64,000 nucleotides of DNA from Chaetoceros tenuissimus (GCA_021927905.1 BLLK01000027.1:310001-374000); one strand, 5' to 3'. Counted from the stretch's first letter, positions 34,011 to 44,538 are shown. Translations and numbers: made by a program. Notes: a model not told the origin generated them from the letters alone.

Positions 34011-35260
34011 TCAAGGCTCTACCTCATGAGCTTCTTTTGTTTCATTCTCGCTGTTTTGGTCAATATTTTCTCTACGATCATTCTCTTCATCACTTTGACC
34101 AAGAACTTGTCCCAATGTTGGCATTTCTGCGGTGGAAACAGGCTGATGTTGTGTATCGACAGCACTGAGATAATCTTCATGACAAGCACTTGCAATAGCA
34201 AATGTCAGCAGCAATGCCAACCAACTGCTGTAAAATAGGTTACCAATTGCAGCAGCGGGTCCTTCATCAGAAGTTAAGAATGTAACTTGAATAATTGAAA
34301 TCAAACACATCCAGAAATTCATCCCTACTTCGATTAAAAAAGGTGCTGCGAATCCAGAAACTATTTTCATACACAGTATTCCGCCTGAGATTACAGCCCC
34401 AATGATGCCTACAACAACTCCCCATACACATCTTTTACAAAATGGTTGTATTTTTTCATCTCCTTTGCATAACATGAGATGATAGTCAGAGCATGATGCT
34501 AATATCATGATGTACGCAAAGAACAAAAACACCCACATCGGAAATGTTCTTGTTTTCCAAATTGCGCTTTGAGATATTGTAAAGTTAGACGACGCTGTAA
34601 TATATCTCTCAAGCAAAACAATTGAACTGAAAAGTATTATCCACGAGAAGTAATATTGATTTCCATATGCTATTGAATCGTCATTATCAATCGCAAGACC
34701 CTTCACCGGCCTAGTAATCACAATTGCTAAGATAACAGACGATATAACTGTTGTAATCGTCACAAAACCTTCAATTTTCGTTCCTACAATCATTGAATAT
34801 CCAGTCTGACTTGCATTTGCGAAAACCATGACTGTGCTTAAAACAATGGACACGATGGGACTAAGAAAAACAGTTTTGTGAGTAAAGTGAAGGTAGGGAA
34901 AGTAATTATTACTCAGAATTATCGTGCAATACTCACAATATTTCACCCAAAGTTTCATTTACCCCCTTTTCTCTTTTATCGTTCTACATGAAAGAGAGGA
35001 AGAAATAGGACCATACATGAGCTCATTGCTCGAAAATAGATGGGAAAGTTTCACTTCATTTTAACTTACTCTAGATTTCGCAAATGTTGTAATAGTCAAG
35101 ATAATGACATAAATCAGATGGAACACCCATGCCTTTTGAAACAAGAAAAAATAGTTGAGATGTTTGAGATAATGGGAATGTTGAATATTATTTTGGCTCC
35201 ACCCAGAAAAGCAATTCAACTTCCTACCTTGGTCATTGTGATTCGGACTCCAGAAGCCAT
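34011..35260 (-). CDS. Multi-pass membrane protein of an uncharacterised algal family
   Basis: Rebuilt from four exons: 35228-35260, 35070-35132, 34937-34983 and 34011-34860, phases 0, 0, 2. Together they give 330 residues with no internal stop. Exon 2 alone encodes the first TM helix (AWVFHLIYVIILTITTF). Seven or so further spans follow, in two blocks with similar 'W..FF' and 'GN.Y/FY.SW' pairs (YGNQYYFSWIILFSSIVLLE; IGNLFYSSWLALLLTF), suggesting an internal duplication. The tail is acidic and disordered. I recognise the style from stramenopile proteins of unknown role and cannot assign a function. The simple ORF starting at 34958 reads through an intron and should not be used. Confidence 0.65.
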
Positions 35261-35653
35261 TGTTATCCAAAAATGCGAGTTTTTATATATGCCTCGGGTA
35301 TTGTCTTGGATCTCTTCGATTGTAGTTGGAAGAGAGAAAATTTTTGTCGAAGAATAGAGAGGTGCACCATTACCAACTTAACTAACTACCTTGTCCTACC
35401 TTCACACATTCTCACTCTCATCCATTTTTTCCGCACACCACCACCACGCACGTGAGAACTTCGGACATATAGCTAGGGAACATGCCAAGAGAGAGAGCCT
35501 TGTCCGTTGAGTGATCGCCTATTTTTATTCTTAGCCGTCTACACGACCGAGCCAGCCTTCAAAAAGAAGAAGAAACATTACGAATACACATCATATCTAA
35601 TACTTTTCACAGGTCTATTTATTCATCACAAGATATCTGAAATTGATTCTAAT
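35261..35653. promoter_or_regulatory. Divergent intergenic region
   Basis: 393 bp between the four-exon membrane protein and the Cys-rich type I protein. The plus-strand frame is open upstream of the ATG at 35654 but has no ATG before it that gives a signal peptide. Confidence 0.3.
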
Positions 35654-37184
35654 ATGAAGTTTCAACCATCACTTGCATTGGTTTTGACCCCATTTTTCAG
35701 TGGAATTACAGAAGCAGCAAAGATCACAAAAAATGAGTTTATGCAAGCTATGCGTTCCGCAAAGATTGTTGATGTGAACAACAGGGAGCGTAAACTTCGC
35801 CTACAGAAGGCTCTCATTGATGCTGCTGTTCCAGCTGATTCAGTAAAGGAATCAAAGCGTGACCTTGCATATTATGCAGGTGACGATGATGCCTACAATG
35901 GATACGGGTTTGACATTTCATCTTATTCTCTAAAGTATGCAGGATGCTCCTCTATCGCAACCTATTCTGATGATCTTGCACAAGATGAAGATGCCACCAC
36001 AATTTTTGAAACTGATCAGTATGCTGTATTCCGCCTTTGTCCAAGCAGTTCTTGTAGCGACACTTCTTCTTATGGTTGCATGAGTGATTATGGAGAATAT
36101 ATGGTTCCAATTGCTACATGGGGAAACATCATTGCTGACTACAGAGCAGAAGAACTAGAGAGATACTGCGAATATTGTGAGACATATTGTCCAGAAGACG
36201 ATGATAACAACAAAAATAATTATTATCGTGATCTCGCTGGAGACGACGCTGCTGCAGGGGATGATGCAGCTGCAGGAGACGATGCTGCAGGAGTTACATG
36301 CGAGTATGAAAATAAATGCAAAGGATACAGCGATGTTTGTCAGAATAATGACCACGTGGATTACAGCAAGTTCTTTAACTGCAAAGCATATCAAGTAAAT
36401 AATGGTTTGACCATTTACCTAGGACCACATTGTGCTAGTGATAAGCAGACCATTGTTCTTGGTGCTTTCACAGATGAATATTGTTCAAACTATGCTGGGA
36501 ATAAGTATGATATTGGAACTCTTACTGGGCTCACAATCAGTTCTGATAGCTTGTTAGAATACTATGAAACTGACTGCATTCCATGTAAAGAGAGTGTAAG
36601 TATTTTCAGTTGTCTTGACTGCAATCATTTGCTCTTGCTTGCAATTCTAATTTTCAACTCCTGTTTTTCAGAGTTTGGCATTTCAAAGCGCTAATGATAA
36701 CAATGACGCAGATGCGATTACCGAGGTTTGTGAAACTCTATATGGGAATGCAGCAAAGTGTAACAGACACATCGGTGGAGCTACTTCGAAATCTTATCAA
36801 TCATACCAACAAGAGGATAACGAGTATTCTGTATGTTCTTTCATAGCAACAGTTGTTACTGGTACCTATGACGAATATGGATACATTTATGTTGATCCTA
36901 CATCTTTCAGTCAAGACAACAAATACAACCAGTATCAATATTCTTCCCTTAAGACAAGAGATGTCGTAACTAAGGGACAGGTTTTCGGTATCCTTTTTCT
37001 TCTGGCATCACTTATTGGAATATTGGTTTACGCAAACACGCTGAGAAAACAAGTTGAAGACAAGGCTGAATTTCTTGCAAATGGATCACCAGTCGGAATG
37101 GGCAGACAAAACAGTGGAATCATGATGGCAAGGTCACAGACTGTAGACGGGAATTACAGAGCTCCTTCTGGTCGTCTTGCTTAG
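35654..37184 (+). CDS. Cys-rich type I membrane protein of diatom type, with RXL motifs
   Basis: Exons 35654-36595 and 36672-37184 (phase 0, GTAAGT...TCAG, 76-nt intron) give 484 residues. Signal peptide at 1-21. Two RXL sites (RKL at 46-48, RDL at 69-71) precede the folded part. The ectodomain has 18 cysteines, with KYAGCSSIATYSDD, 'RLCPSSSCSDTSSYGCMSDY' and YCEYCETYC. An acidic-Ala repeat (GDDAAA units, residues ~196-213) sits in the middle. One TM span (residues ~417-436) and a 48-residue basic/Ser tail follow. RXL cleavage, Cys-rich lumenal part and single TM resemble silicanin-type proteins of the silica deposition vesicle. Related proteins also occur in non-silicifying stramenopiles, so this link is inference only. 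Confidence 0.7.
36236..36292 (+). repeat. GDDAAA triplet-unit repeat
   Basis: Three tandem copies of an 18-base unit encoding AGDDAA, directly after a second RDL motif (YYRDLAGDD). Confidence 0.8.
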
Positions 37185-37509
37185 GATTATTGAAAGAAGA
37201 AAGCTTTTGTATTGTCCCACATTACGTTAGAGTACTATAAAATGGTAAAAATATTAATATGACAAAATAGTTGATATTAGAAAAGCGTGTAAAAATCAAA
37301 GCAAGCGATCAAAGAAAAAGTTGGAAAGTTGAAAAGAATTTTTGAAAAATGACACGATAGAAAATGTCGTAAGAGGACTTTGTCAGCGTAGAAGCGCAGA
37401 ACGTTCCGAACAATTTTTGAGATCCCTCCTCTTCTTGTTGATACTCTTACTCGTAACAAATCAACAAACAATTTCAATTTGTGCAATTTTCAGTCTAGCT
37501 AATAGAGAT
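37185..37509. other. Intergenic, 325 bp
   Basis: Spacer between two plus-strand genes. The downstream frame is open back to 37342 but starts only with TTG, so it is treated as 5' UTR. Confidence 0.35.
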
Positions 37510-38694
37510 ATGACATCTTCAAACAATCAAAACACAGTGAATTCACAGCAACGGCGGCCAGCGCGAAGAAAATTTGATCGGGTAAACACTGCAGCTTCAG
37601 GAGAACAGAACGATGAAAACGACACTTCTGGAACTCCATCAGACCAAATAATTGTAACGATACTAGATTCTGCTCAGAACAAGTTTCAAATAAACTTAGC
37701 CTCGGATAGCACAGTTCTTGAGTTGAAAGAGAGAGGACATGAGGTTCATTCTATACCACCAGAGAAACAGCGACTCATATGTATGGGGCAATTATTAAGA
37801 GATGAGAATTTAATCACGGATCATAAAATTACCGATGGCAGTATTGTACATTTGTTCCCTAAACCAACAGTTGTCATTCAAGAATCAAGCGATGCAAATG
37901 GCACTCAAGAAAATCAAAGCAATAGCACTACGGAGAATAATAATGGAGTACAAAGCCCAGGTGCTCATGTGCCACAGATAGTTATGGATTCAAATGAGCT
38001 TGACATGCAGTCATCGATATTGATTTTATCCACACATGAAGCCTATGAGACTATGCACCGTATTCGGCTGCTTTCATTTTTGCTTTTGATGTATTCAACC
38101 ATGACATTACTTCGTGACTTTTCCATTTGGGCTGCGCCGCCTATAGATCCATCAGACTCATCCGTAGTCATACCGCCTGGTGATCCAACAGATACAAGAT
38201 TACCCGGAATGTCAAACAGTAATGGTAGCGATTATGATGAAGAATTACCACAATGGCAAGATCGTTACTATCTGGAAGCTGGAATTTGTACCTTGGGTAC
38301 ATATGTTGCTCTCCTAGGCATTAAATCCACTTCGGAACAGATTTCTCTGTCTTTGACACGTCGATTCGTGGTTCTACTCTTTATTTTAGGAGTTTCATGG
38401 AGCAGCTACTTATTTTGGTGTGATTTTGACATACTGAAATCTCGAGAAACTGAGGCAGATTATGAAAGTGGCAAAGTATTTTCTGATGCTTTGTTTGCGA
38501 TAGCGCTTCCCTTTTTCCTTTGGGTCATGTTTTTTGTTAGAGGAATTCAATATTATATGCTTGTGAAAGAGGCAGAAGACGATGCAAGGAGAAGGTCAAG
38601 AAATTTAGCCGATGCTGTAGATCAAATTTCGGATGCTAATAGAGAGGAAGGACACGATCTAGAACTTCAAATGAGTGACAGATCTATTGTATAA
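37510..38694 (+). CDS. Ubiquitin-like-domain membrane protein (TMUB/HERP-like)
   Basis: 394 residues from ATG 37510. Residues ~45-120 form a ubiquitin-like fold (IIVTILDSAQNKFQINLASD, then PPEKQRLICMGQLLRDENL and DGSIVHLFPKP), with the core Leu/Ile/Val pattern and the LI-x-G hydrophobic patch region. Then come an Asn/Ser-rich linker and four hydrophobic spans (LLSFLLLMYSTMTLL, TLGTYVALLGI, FVVLLFILGVSW, ALFAIALPFFLWVMFFV), ending in a charged tail. UBL plus C-terminal TM helices is the layout of TMUB1/2 and HERP, which act in ER-associated degradation. ER location is inferred. No C-terminal GG follows the UBL, so it is not a conjugated modifier. Confidence 0.75.
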   Translation: MTSSNNQNTVNSQQRRPARRKFDRVNTAASGEQNDENDTSGTPSDQIIVTILDSAQNKFQINLASDSTVLELKERGHEVHSIPPEKQRLICMGQLLRDENLITDHKITDGSIVHLFPKPTVVIQESSDANGTQENQSNSTTENNNGVQSPGAHVPQIVMDSNELDMQSSILILSTHEAYETMHRIRLLSFLLLMYSTMTLLRDFSIWAAPPIDPSDSSVVIPPGDPTDTRLPGMSNSNGSDYDEELPQWQDRYYLEAGICTLGTYVALLGIKSTSEQISLSLTRRFVVLLFILGVSWSSYLFWCDFDILKSRETEADYESGKVFSDALFAIALPFFLWVMFFVRGIQYYMLVKEAEDDARRRSRNLADAVDQISDANREEGHDLELQMSDRSIV

Positions 38695-39378
38695 CTAACA
38701 GATTTGTACCTACTCGTACCTAAATTTAGTAAGGATTCTTCAGTGATTTTAACGTATGGTCGTAACATTGTTAGAAGATACTATTTTATTCCTTTGAAAT
38801 ATCTCTAAAGTAAGTAAAATACCAAGATTCCAAAGTAAGAAATTGGTTTACTTTTGTGTGTATATGAAATAAAAAGAATAGGTAGATGGATACATTAGAC
38901 TTTCAAGTTAGTTTAATTAAAAACATGAATACCGCTACTGCTGATGTTTTTCGCATACCTTACTATTTTATAATGCATAGTTGAAAGTGAGTCGAGTTTA
39001 CTGTAAACCATGAAGAAGAAAGAAGGACTGGCGTGCATTTCCATAACAAAACATGGGCTCGAACATACATTACCAATGACAGTCACGATGTCAAATCAAA
39101 CCGTGAAGGCTTAGTAATACTTAAAATCTCCCAAGTCGGCAAATATAAGGACATAGATGCGTTCGCATTCATCCCTCGTCTCCATCAAATTCTTTTGGTG
39201 TGGTTGAAGATCGCATCACCTCATCATTTCAAAAATCACTTGACAACTTACGAATTGCGATCTTTTAATCAGTTCTTCTACAACCTGAAGAAATCTGAAT
39301 TGGAAATAGCGCACTCATTCCTAAATCTCACTTACAACCCTAATTATATTTCTGAAGAAAGTTATTATATTTTTGAAA
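38695..39378. other. Intergenic / 5' region of the aminotransferase, 684 bp
   Basis: AT-rich. A 148-codon frame at 39033-39479 overlaps the aminotransferase first exon in another phase and lacks protein-like composition, so most of it is probably leader sequence. Confidence 0.4.
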
Positions 39379-41078
39379 ATGAAATTGAATACATTGTTGC
39401 AATCTTGGCTGCTTTCATCATTAACACTGAACGTCGCAGCATCCACAAGCTTCTTCAAGGAAGGTATGTAGTAGTATAATTCCTAAATTTCACTCTTATT
39501 TGACAAGATCTAACAAATCTAATGAAAATTTAGTTGTTCCAACAAAGAGACTGACAGAGGACTCAATGTGTCAAAAACTGAGGAACATGGAATACGCAGT
39601 TCGTGGAAAGGTAGTCATTAAGGCTGATGAAATCAATACACTTTTGAAATCGTCACCAAAGGGAACATTTAATTTCGACCACATTGTTTATACAAATATT
39701 GGCAACCCACATTCTGTTGGACAGAAGCCACTGACTTGGCCGAGACAGGTATTGGCTTTGGCAGATCTTCCAAATGAGTTCGGTATTGATCATCCAGATG
39801 TTGAAAAGATGTTTCCTTCTGATGCTATTGCTAGAGCTCGTCAGATTAAGGATGCACTTGATGGTCATGGGACTGGAGCATATACACATAGTCAAGGGCC
39901 GCTTCAATTTCGTCAAGAGATATGCGACTTTATTGAAGAAAGAGATGATCTGAAGAAGGGTTCTGTGGACCCAAAGTGTATTTTCATGACCAATGGAGCT
40001 AGTTCTGGTATTGAAATGATTTTGAATGCTCTGATTTCCAGTCCAAAGAGGTAGGTTATGATCGCAAGAGAGTTGATATTTGGTAATTTTATTTTGTAGT
40101 GACAATTTCTCACTGTAATTTTACAGCGGCATCATGATTCCTATTCCACAGTATCCAATATACTCTGCTACGATAGATCGATTTGGGGGTACACAGGTTG
40201 GGTACTATTTAGATGAGAATAAGGGTTGGGACATGAATGTAGCTGAATTAGAACGTGCTCTTGCTCAGGCAAAGAAAGAAGGTGTCGACGTAAATAGTTT
40301 CGTTTTAATCAATCCTGGAAATCCTACCGGTCAAGTTCTTAACAAGAAGGCTATCCAAGATATATTGAAATTCTGTTCAAAGCATAACCTTTTACTGCTC
40401 GCAGATGAAGTATACCAGGAGAATGTATATCGTGAAGATGCAGAGTTTTACAGTTGCAGACGTGCTGCTAGAGACATAGGATTAGACCAGTCTGGGTTGG
40501 AACTAGTATCATTTCATTCCACGTCGAAGGGTTTGTATGGGGAATGCGGACGTCGCGGCGGCTACATGGAATTGATGGGTTTCGATTCTGCAGTGAGAGA
40601 TCAATTATACAAGCTTGCATCATCACATTTATGCAGTAATACTCCGGGACAAATCATGACCAGTTTAATGGTTAATGGACCAAAGAAGGGTGACGCTTCA
40701 TACGAAAAACACGAATCAGAAAAAAATGCAATTTTTGAGAGTCTTGCTAAACGTGCAAGTATTGTAAGCGATGGGTTCAATAAGATTCCAGGGTTTTCAT
40801 GTCAAACTGTTGCTGGATCAATGTATTGTTTCCCACGGGTGGAGATGCCACAGGGAGCTATCAAATATGCTAAAAAGACCGGAATGCCAGTTGATACATT
40901 ATACGCCGTATCTTTATTAGAGAAGACCGGTATTTGTGTAGTCCCAGCATCAGGATTTGGACAAGAGGAAGGGAGACATGGATTCCGCACCACTTTCTTG
41001 CCTTCTGAAGAAGAGATGGTCCGGGTAGTTGGTGCTGTACGGGACCATTACACTGCTTTCTGCAATGAGTATAAATAG
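39379..41078 (+). CDS. Alanine aminotransferase
   Basis: Preferred model: exons 39379-39463, 39534-40050, 40127-41078 (phases 1 and 2) giving 517 residues, the usual length. The protein begins with a hydrophobic/Ser leader (MKLNTLLQSWLLSSLTLNV). Landmarks: NMEYAVRGKVV, YTNIGNPHSVGQKPLTWPRQ, SQGPLQFRQEI, NGASSGIEMIL, then NPGNPTGQVL, LLLADEVYQENVY and the PLP-lysine site SFHSTSKGLYGECGRRGGY. It interconverts alanine plus 2-oxoglutarate with pyruvate plus glutamate. The exon 1-2 junction is ambiguous: using acceptor AAG at 39526 instead of TAG at 39533 keeps a different upstream frame open. The choice decides the targeting leader. Confidence 0.9.
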
Positions 41079-41252
41079 AACTTGATCATGAAATGATGTA
41101 CATGTATATCTACAGTACAACTGAGAATGCTTGTAATAATAGTTTACTTAATAGTCATTAGCAAACAGATGTGATTATTATATGAAGTGTTTTTATTTTT
41201 TAATTTATAACTAGTAAGCCTATCTCCTAAAGTACAAGTTGTGAAATGATGT

Positions 41253-42929
41253 TCATGATGAAAAGACACTTGAGACATCTTGGATGAGGTGCGATGAAAT
41301 CAAATATGTAGCCCCTGTGAATAGTGCCATTGGTGGAACTACACCACCTGGAATAATTTGCTTCTCTCTGTCACTTTCATCATTGAAAATCTTACTCAAA
41401 GTCACCTTTGTATTCTCGACTATGCCAACGTCCATCTTCTCAATTTCATCAAAGATAGCATTTCTCTGAGAAAACGCAAGTACAACAGGCACGACTCCAT
41501 ATAGAAGAGGTGATCCATACGATCCAGCTACCGAGAGAGCTTGCACAAATCCATCACCTTCTGCAAAGAAAATCCCAGCTACCAGAGGTGCAGCAATTGA
41601 TAGGGCCACCGAAGGAAATGAAGCAGTTTCGTCAACGTTGACGTTTTCTTCTGAAGGTGCTTCTATCAATTCGCATTCTTTTTCGTTCTTCATTGAGTCG
41701 AAAAACACTCCAATCTCCTCAGAGATTGAAATCACACACGCTGTTGCACTCCCAAATACACTAGCAGTAGTGATTCCGGTTAGAAACATATTTCCACTTC
41801 CAGCTCCTGGCAAAGCTCCACCTCCCAAGACAGTGAAACAAAATAGGATATACATGATCATAGGAATTGCAGACCCTCCAATGATTGCCTTGGTGGATAG
41901 CTCGCGGTCATAGTTGAGTCTCTTGACTATTGTAGGCACAATATTTTGGTACACCATGGCAGTCAAAAGAACTGGCACTAAGTTTGAGATATCGTGCATA
42001 AAGATTTCTCCTCCAAATTCACTGGTTCCTTTTGCTGCAAATGTAGCCAACGGATCATGAATCATTGCAAGTCCTGGTAACACCAGGCCTGCAAAGCATG
42101 CAAATAATGTCATGCAACAGATGGACGCGATGCTCGATAAAGCAGCTCCACTTTGTGTGGATACAAGTAGTACAAAGAATGCGGCAGCAATCGATATTCC
42201 TGCTGAATCAAAGGATTGCAAAGCATTCACTATATCATTTCCAGCGATATTTTTCGAGAATTCGCTTGTGATTGCTTGGTTCGTTAATCTTCCAGCAGTC
42301 ACGAGATCATACGAAAGTACACACGTGTTGATGAATAATGATATTGCTGATATCATATTTCCAGCCAAATTACTTTGTAAATTTGCATCTGCAAACTCTT
42401 TGAATGAAGACGGAACTTCACACGATGATCCTTTGGAAGATTCATATTGGTTGATTGCAACTTCTGCAATCAGCAAACCTGATAGTAAGTTCACTAGGTA
42501 CACTGCAAAGAATATACAGCTGGAGGTGATCATCCCTGGTCCTTGAGCTAAACCAGGTAGTACCATCATAGAGGCTCCTACAGTATTTGAGGTGATTAGT
42601 AGAGCAGCAGAAACTATAGCTGCAAATTTCTTCATGTCCGTACTTTGTTCTGGCATCCAGCTCAGCAGTGGAGATTCATCATCCTCAAAGCTAGAGAAGC
42701 TATCATCTGATATCGTCGAAGCTGATAGAATGTTTTTCTTAGAACTTGAAAAATCTTTTGTGTTTGTTCTTTTGTCGTTCATCATATGTAATGTCGTCGA
42801 GCCCCTCGTTATGTCGGTTGACACCATGACTTTGAATTGACCTTGTGGTTGAACGAAGGCTGCTCCATATTCAGGGAGTGTCGAGAGTAACAGTGAAAGA
42901 ATTGAAGCGTTTATTGATAAAAGTTTCAT
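41253..42929 (-). CDS. Plastid-targeted tyrosine/tryptophan permease (HAAAP family)
   Basis: 558 residues, one exon. A signal peptide ends in GAAFVQPQ, a classic diatom plastid cleavage motif with Phe at +1. After a Ser/Asp linker, about eleven TM segments follow. The first is SAALLITSNTVGASMMVLPG (the TxGAGxLxLP half-helix of the Trp_Tyr_perm / AAAP fold), and later ones include SCIFFAVYLVNLLSGLLIAE and AMVYQNIVPTIVKRL, the conserved 'YxNIVPTI' block. Bacterial TyrP and Mtr move aromatic amino acids with protons. As the shikimate pathway runs in plastids, this carrier likely exports aromatic amino acids across a plastid membrane. The C-terminal helix ends near the last residue. Confidence 0.85.
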   Translation of the reverse strand: MKLLSINASILSLLLSTLPEYGAAFVQPQGQFKVMVSTDITRGSTTLHMMNDKRTNTKDFSSSKKNILSASTISDDSFSSFEDDESPLLSWMPEQSTDMKKFAAIVSAALLITSNTVGASMMVLPGLAQGPGMITSSCIFFAVYLVNLLSGLLIAEVAINQYESSKGSSCEVPSSFKEFADANLQSNLAGNMISAISLFINTCVLSYDLVTAGRLTNQAITSEFSKNIAGNDIVNALQSFDSAGISIAAAFFVLLVSTQSGAALSSIASICCMTLFACFAGLVLPGLAMIHDPLATFAAKGTSEFGGEIFMHDISNLVPVLLTAMVYQNIVPTIVKRLNYDRELSTKAIIGGSAIPMIMYILFCFTVLGGGALPGAGSGNMFLTGITTASVFGSATACVISISEEIGVFFDSMKNEKECELIEAPSEENVNVDETASFPSVALSIAAPLVAGIFFAEGDGFVQALSVAGSYGSPLLYGVVPVVLAFSQRNAIFDEIEKMDVGIVENTKVTLSKIFNDESDREKQIIPGGVVPPMALFTGATYLISSHLIQDVSSVFSS

Positions 42930-43772
42930 GTTGTAGAATTTTGTCGGTTTTATTGTGAAAAGCTTTTGATAGTGTCGAAAATAATAACTGTGAGTGGCAA
43001 GGTATGCACCATTTCAACTCCAACCAGGAAAAGGAAAAAGAATTGTTTGAAAAGTGGAGAATTTCCTGCCAATCCCATAGCCAATCAGAATTGTTCAAGA
43101 TATCACCCTTTTTGCCTACGTCACTTTAAAAGGCTTTTATTACGTCATAATTCATAGAAAAATAGCTATAGACAGAAATTCAAAGAATGATGAGGCATCC
43201 ATCCTCACAAAATGCATAAATCAATGGCTGGTGAAGACCCAAAACTCGCGCGAAGAATGAACACGTAAGAGGGGTCTGTATGGAAAATAGAAAACGTGTT
43301 ATGAGTTATGAAGATCAATGCAAATACAACCGATTGAAGAGCAATTCCATCGCCTACATAGGTGCTACCGGTACTACAGGTACCCTGGAGAACTGGAAAA
43401 TGATCAAGAATTCTTATGAAGACAACTGCCGGAACTTCTTGGACCAACAACAATTTGACAACTACATACTGTTTCTTCTACATACATACTACTCGTATGC
43501 TCAATTAATTCTATGTCTGTATTGTATTGGCAACACCGTTCATATATTATGTCTACAAAAGGTATTATATTTCAGTAATTACAGGCTAATCTTTATTTAC
43601 TCTGTTGTTTCAAATTGTTTGAGATTTTCAAGTTTCCTCTACATGTGTACATTCACAGGATGCATTCATAAAGGAAACTGTCATTCATCCACTTGTCAAT
43701 GTTGCTACAACTAGAAAACTTCAAAGATTCCGTTCTGTAATCTACATGTCACTTCCTCTTGAAACTTTGTCT
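42930..43772. other. Intergenic, 843 bp, including 3' UTR of the Sec-type gene
   Basis: The part next to 43772 should be the 3' UTR of the minus-strand peroxiredoxin-like gene. A 144-codon plus-strand frame at 43280-43714 is hydrophobic and Cys/Tyr-rich with no family likeness; I do not call it. Confidence 0.4.
43631..43679 (-). promoter_or_regulatory. Hairpin in 3' UTR, weak SECIS candidate
   Basis: Read on the minus strand, AGTTTCCT and AGGAAACT form a perfect 8-bp stem 94 nt after the stop codon. The loop begins TTATGA, so an AUGA stands just inside the stem, as at the base of a SECIS core. By eye I cannot build the long second helix with unpaired apical A residues that a real SECIS needs, so this is only a place to look first. 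Confidence 0.15.
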
Positions 43773-44538
43773 CTACAAAACTTGCAAAATGCTATCCATT
43801 GAGCAATTATCACCGACCTTTTCATCGTAATGTTCAAATATTAATTTGTTGCCCCTGAAAATAAAAGTTCCACCTTGTCTAAGTGTATCTTTCATTTGTT
43901 CTGGAGCCAATTTCTTGAAACCAATATTGTCCACCGCATTCTTAAATGACTCTCCAAGTTCTTTCAATGAATCTTCATCATTTCTACCCATCATTTGATC
44001 AACTGCAGGTGGGTTCCACATCGTTTTCAATCCCTGTTCCAAAGCCAATTCATCTCCAATCTTTCCGTCTTGGTCTGCAAAACAAATCGTTGCGTCAATG
44101 TTTAGATTGTCTGCAAATTCTTTTGCAGCTTCTGCAGATCCAATTCCGATGAAAAACAATTTTGTATTTCCATCTTTTTGTGCAGCTGGAAGAATTACAT
44201 CACGGAGTTGAGATGCATGCTCCCAGCATAGGAATCACCCAAAGTGTCTATTTGTAACACGCAATTGAAATAAGCGTTTTAGTCACACTCAATGAAAGTG
44301 AAGGTTCCAGAAAATACGGTCGAACATACCTTAAGAATGCACAGACTGCAGTTTCATCAGCTATTCCGAAGGGCGTGTTTTGCCTCCATTGTTTTGTCAG
44401 AACGATAGATTCACCATCTGCTGCTCTCAAAAGAGGAGTAGAATCTAGGCCATCATATATGGATGGTTTTGCTGCAATAGACGCCGAGAAGGCAGAGGAG
44501 TAGTTTACTAGAAGTAAACACAAAAGTGTTCTTATCAT
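43773..44538 (-). CDS. Plastid peroxiredoxin-like (SelU/PRXL2-type) protein with in-frame UGA (selenocysteine)
   Basis: Exons 44330-44538 and 43773-44247 (phase 2, GTATGT...ATAG, 82-nt intron) give 227 residues if the in-frame TGA at 44235-44237 is read as selenocysteine. A signal peptide ending SSAFSAS marks plastid targeting. The AhpC/TSA-like fold shows AVCAFLRHFG, then Sec74-Phe-Leu-Cys77, then WEHASQLRD and KLFFIGIGSAEAAKEFA. Relatives have CxxC at this point (FGCxxC.EH), so the UGA replaces the first redox Cys, giving UxxC as in SelU-type proteins. About 150 codons after the UGA stay open and family-like. The alternative, a nonsense mutation, is unlikely at this precise residue. A SECIS is not proven. 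Confidence 0.75.
44235..44237 (-). other. In-frame TGA, selenocysteine codon candidate
   Basis: The codon lies between GGG (Gly73) and TTC (Phe75), three residues before Cys77, at the catalytic position of the family. No alternative acceptor downstream keeps the frame: AG at 44223-44222 shifts into a frame with an early stop. Confidence 0.75.

Noticed and set aside
34011-34958. Single-exon model of the multi-pass membrane protein
   Set aside because: It translates through a GTGAGT...TTAG intron; the four-exon model is in phase throughout and gives a proper first helix.
39033-39378. 148-codon frame as a separate gene before the aminotransferase
   Set aside because: Overlaps the aminotransferase exon in another phase, no domain, composition unlike neighbouring proteins.
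43280-43714. 144-codon plus-strand frame
   Set aside because: Hydrophobic, Tyr/Cys-rich, no family likeness, and lies in the 3' UTR region of the Sec-type gene on the other strand.
44235-44237. Reading the peroxiredoxin-like gene as a pseudogene
   Set aside because: The only stop is a UGA at the redox-active Cys position, and the rest of the frame, splice sites and targeting signal are intact.
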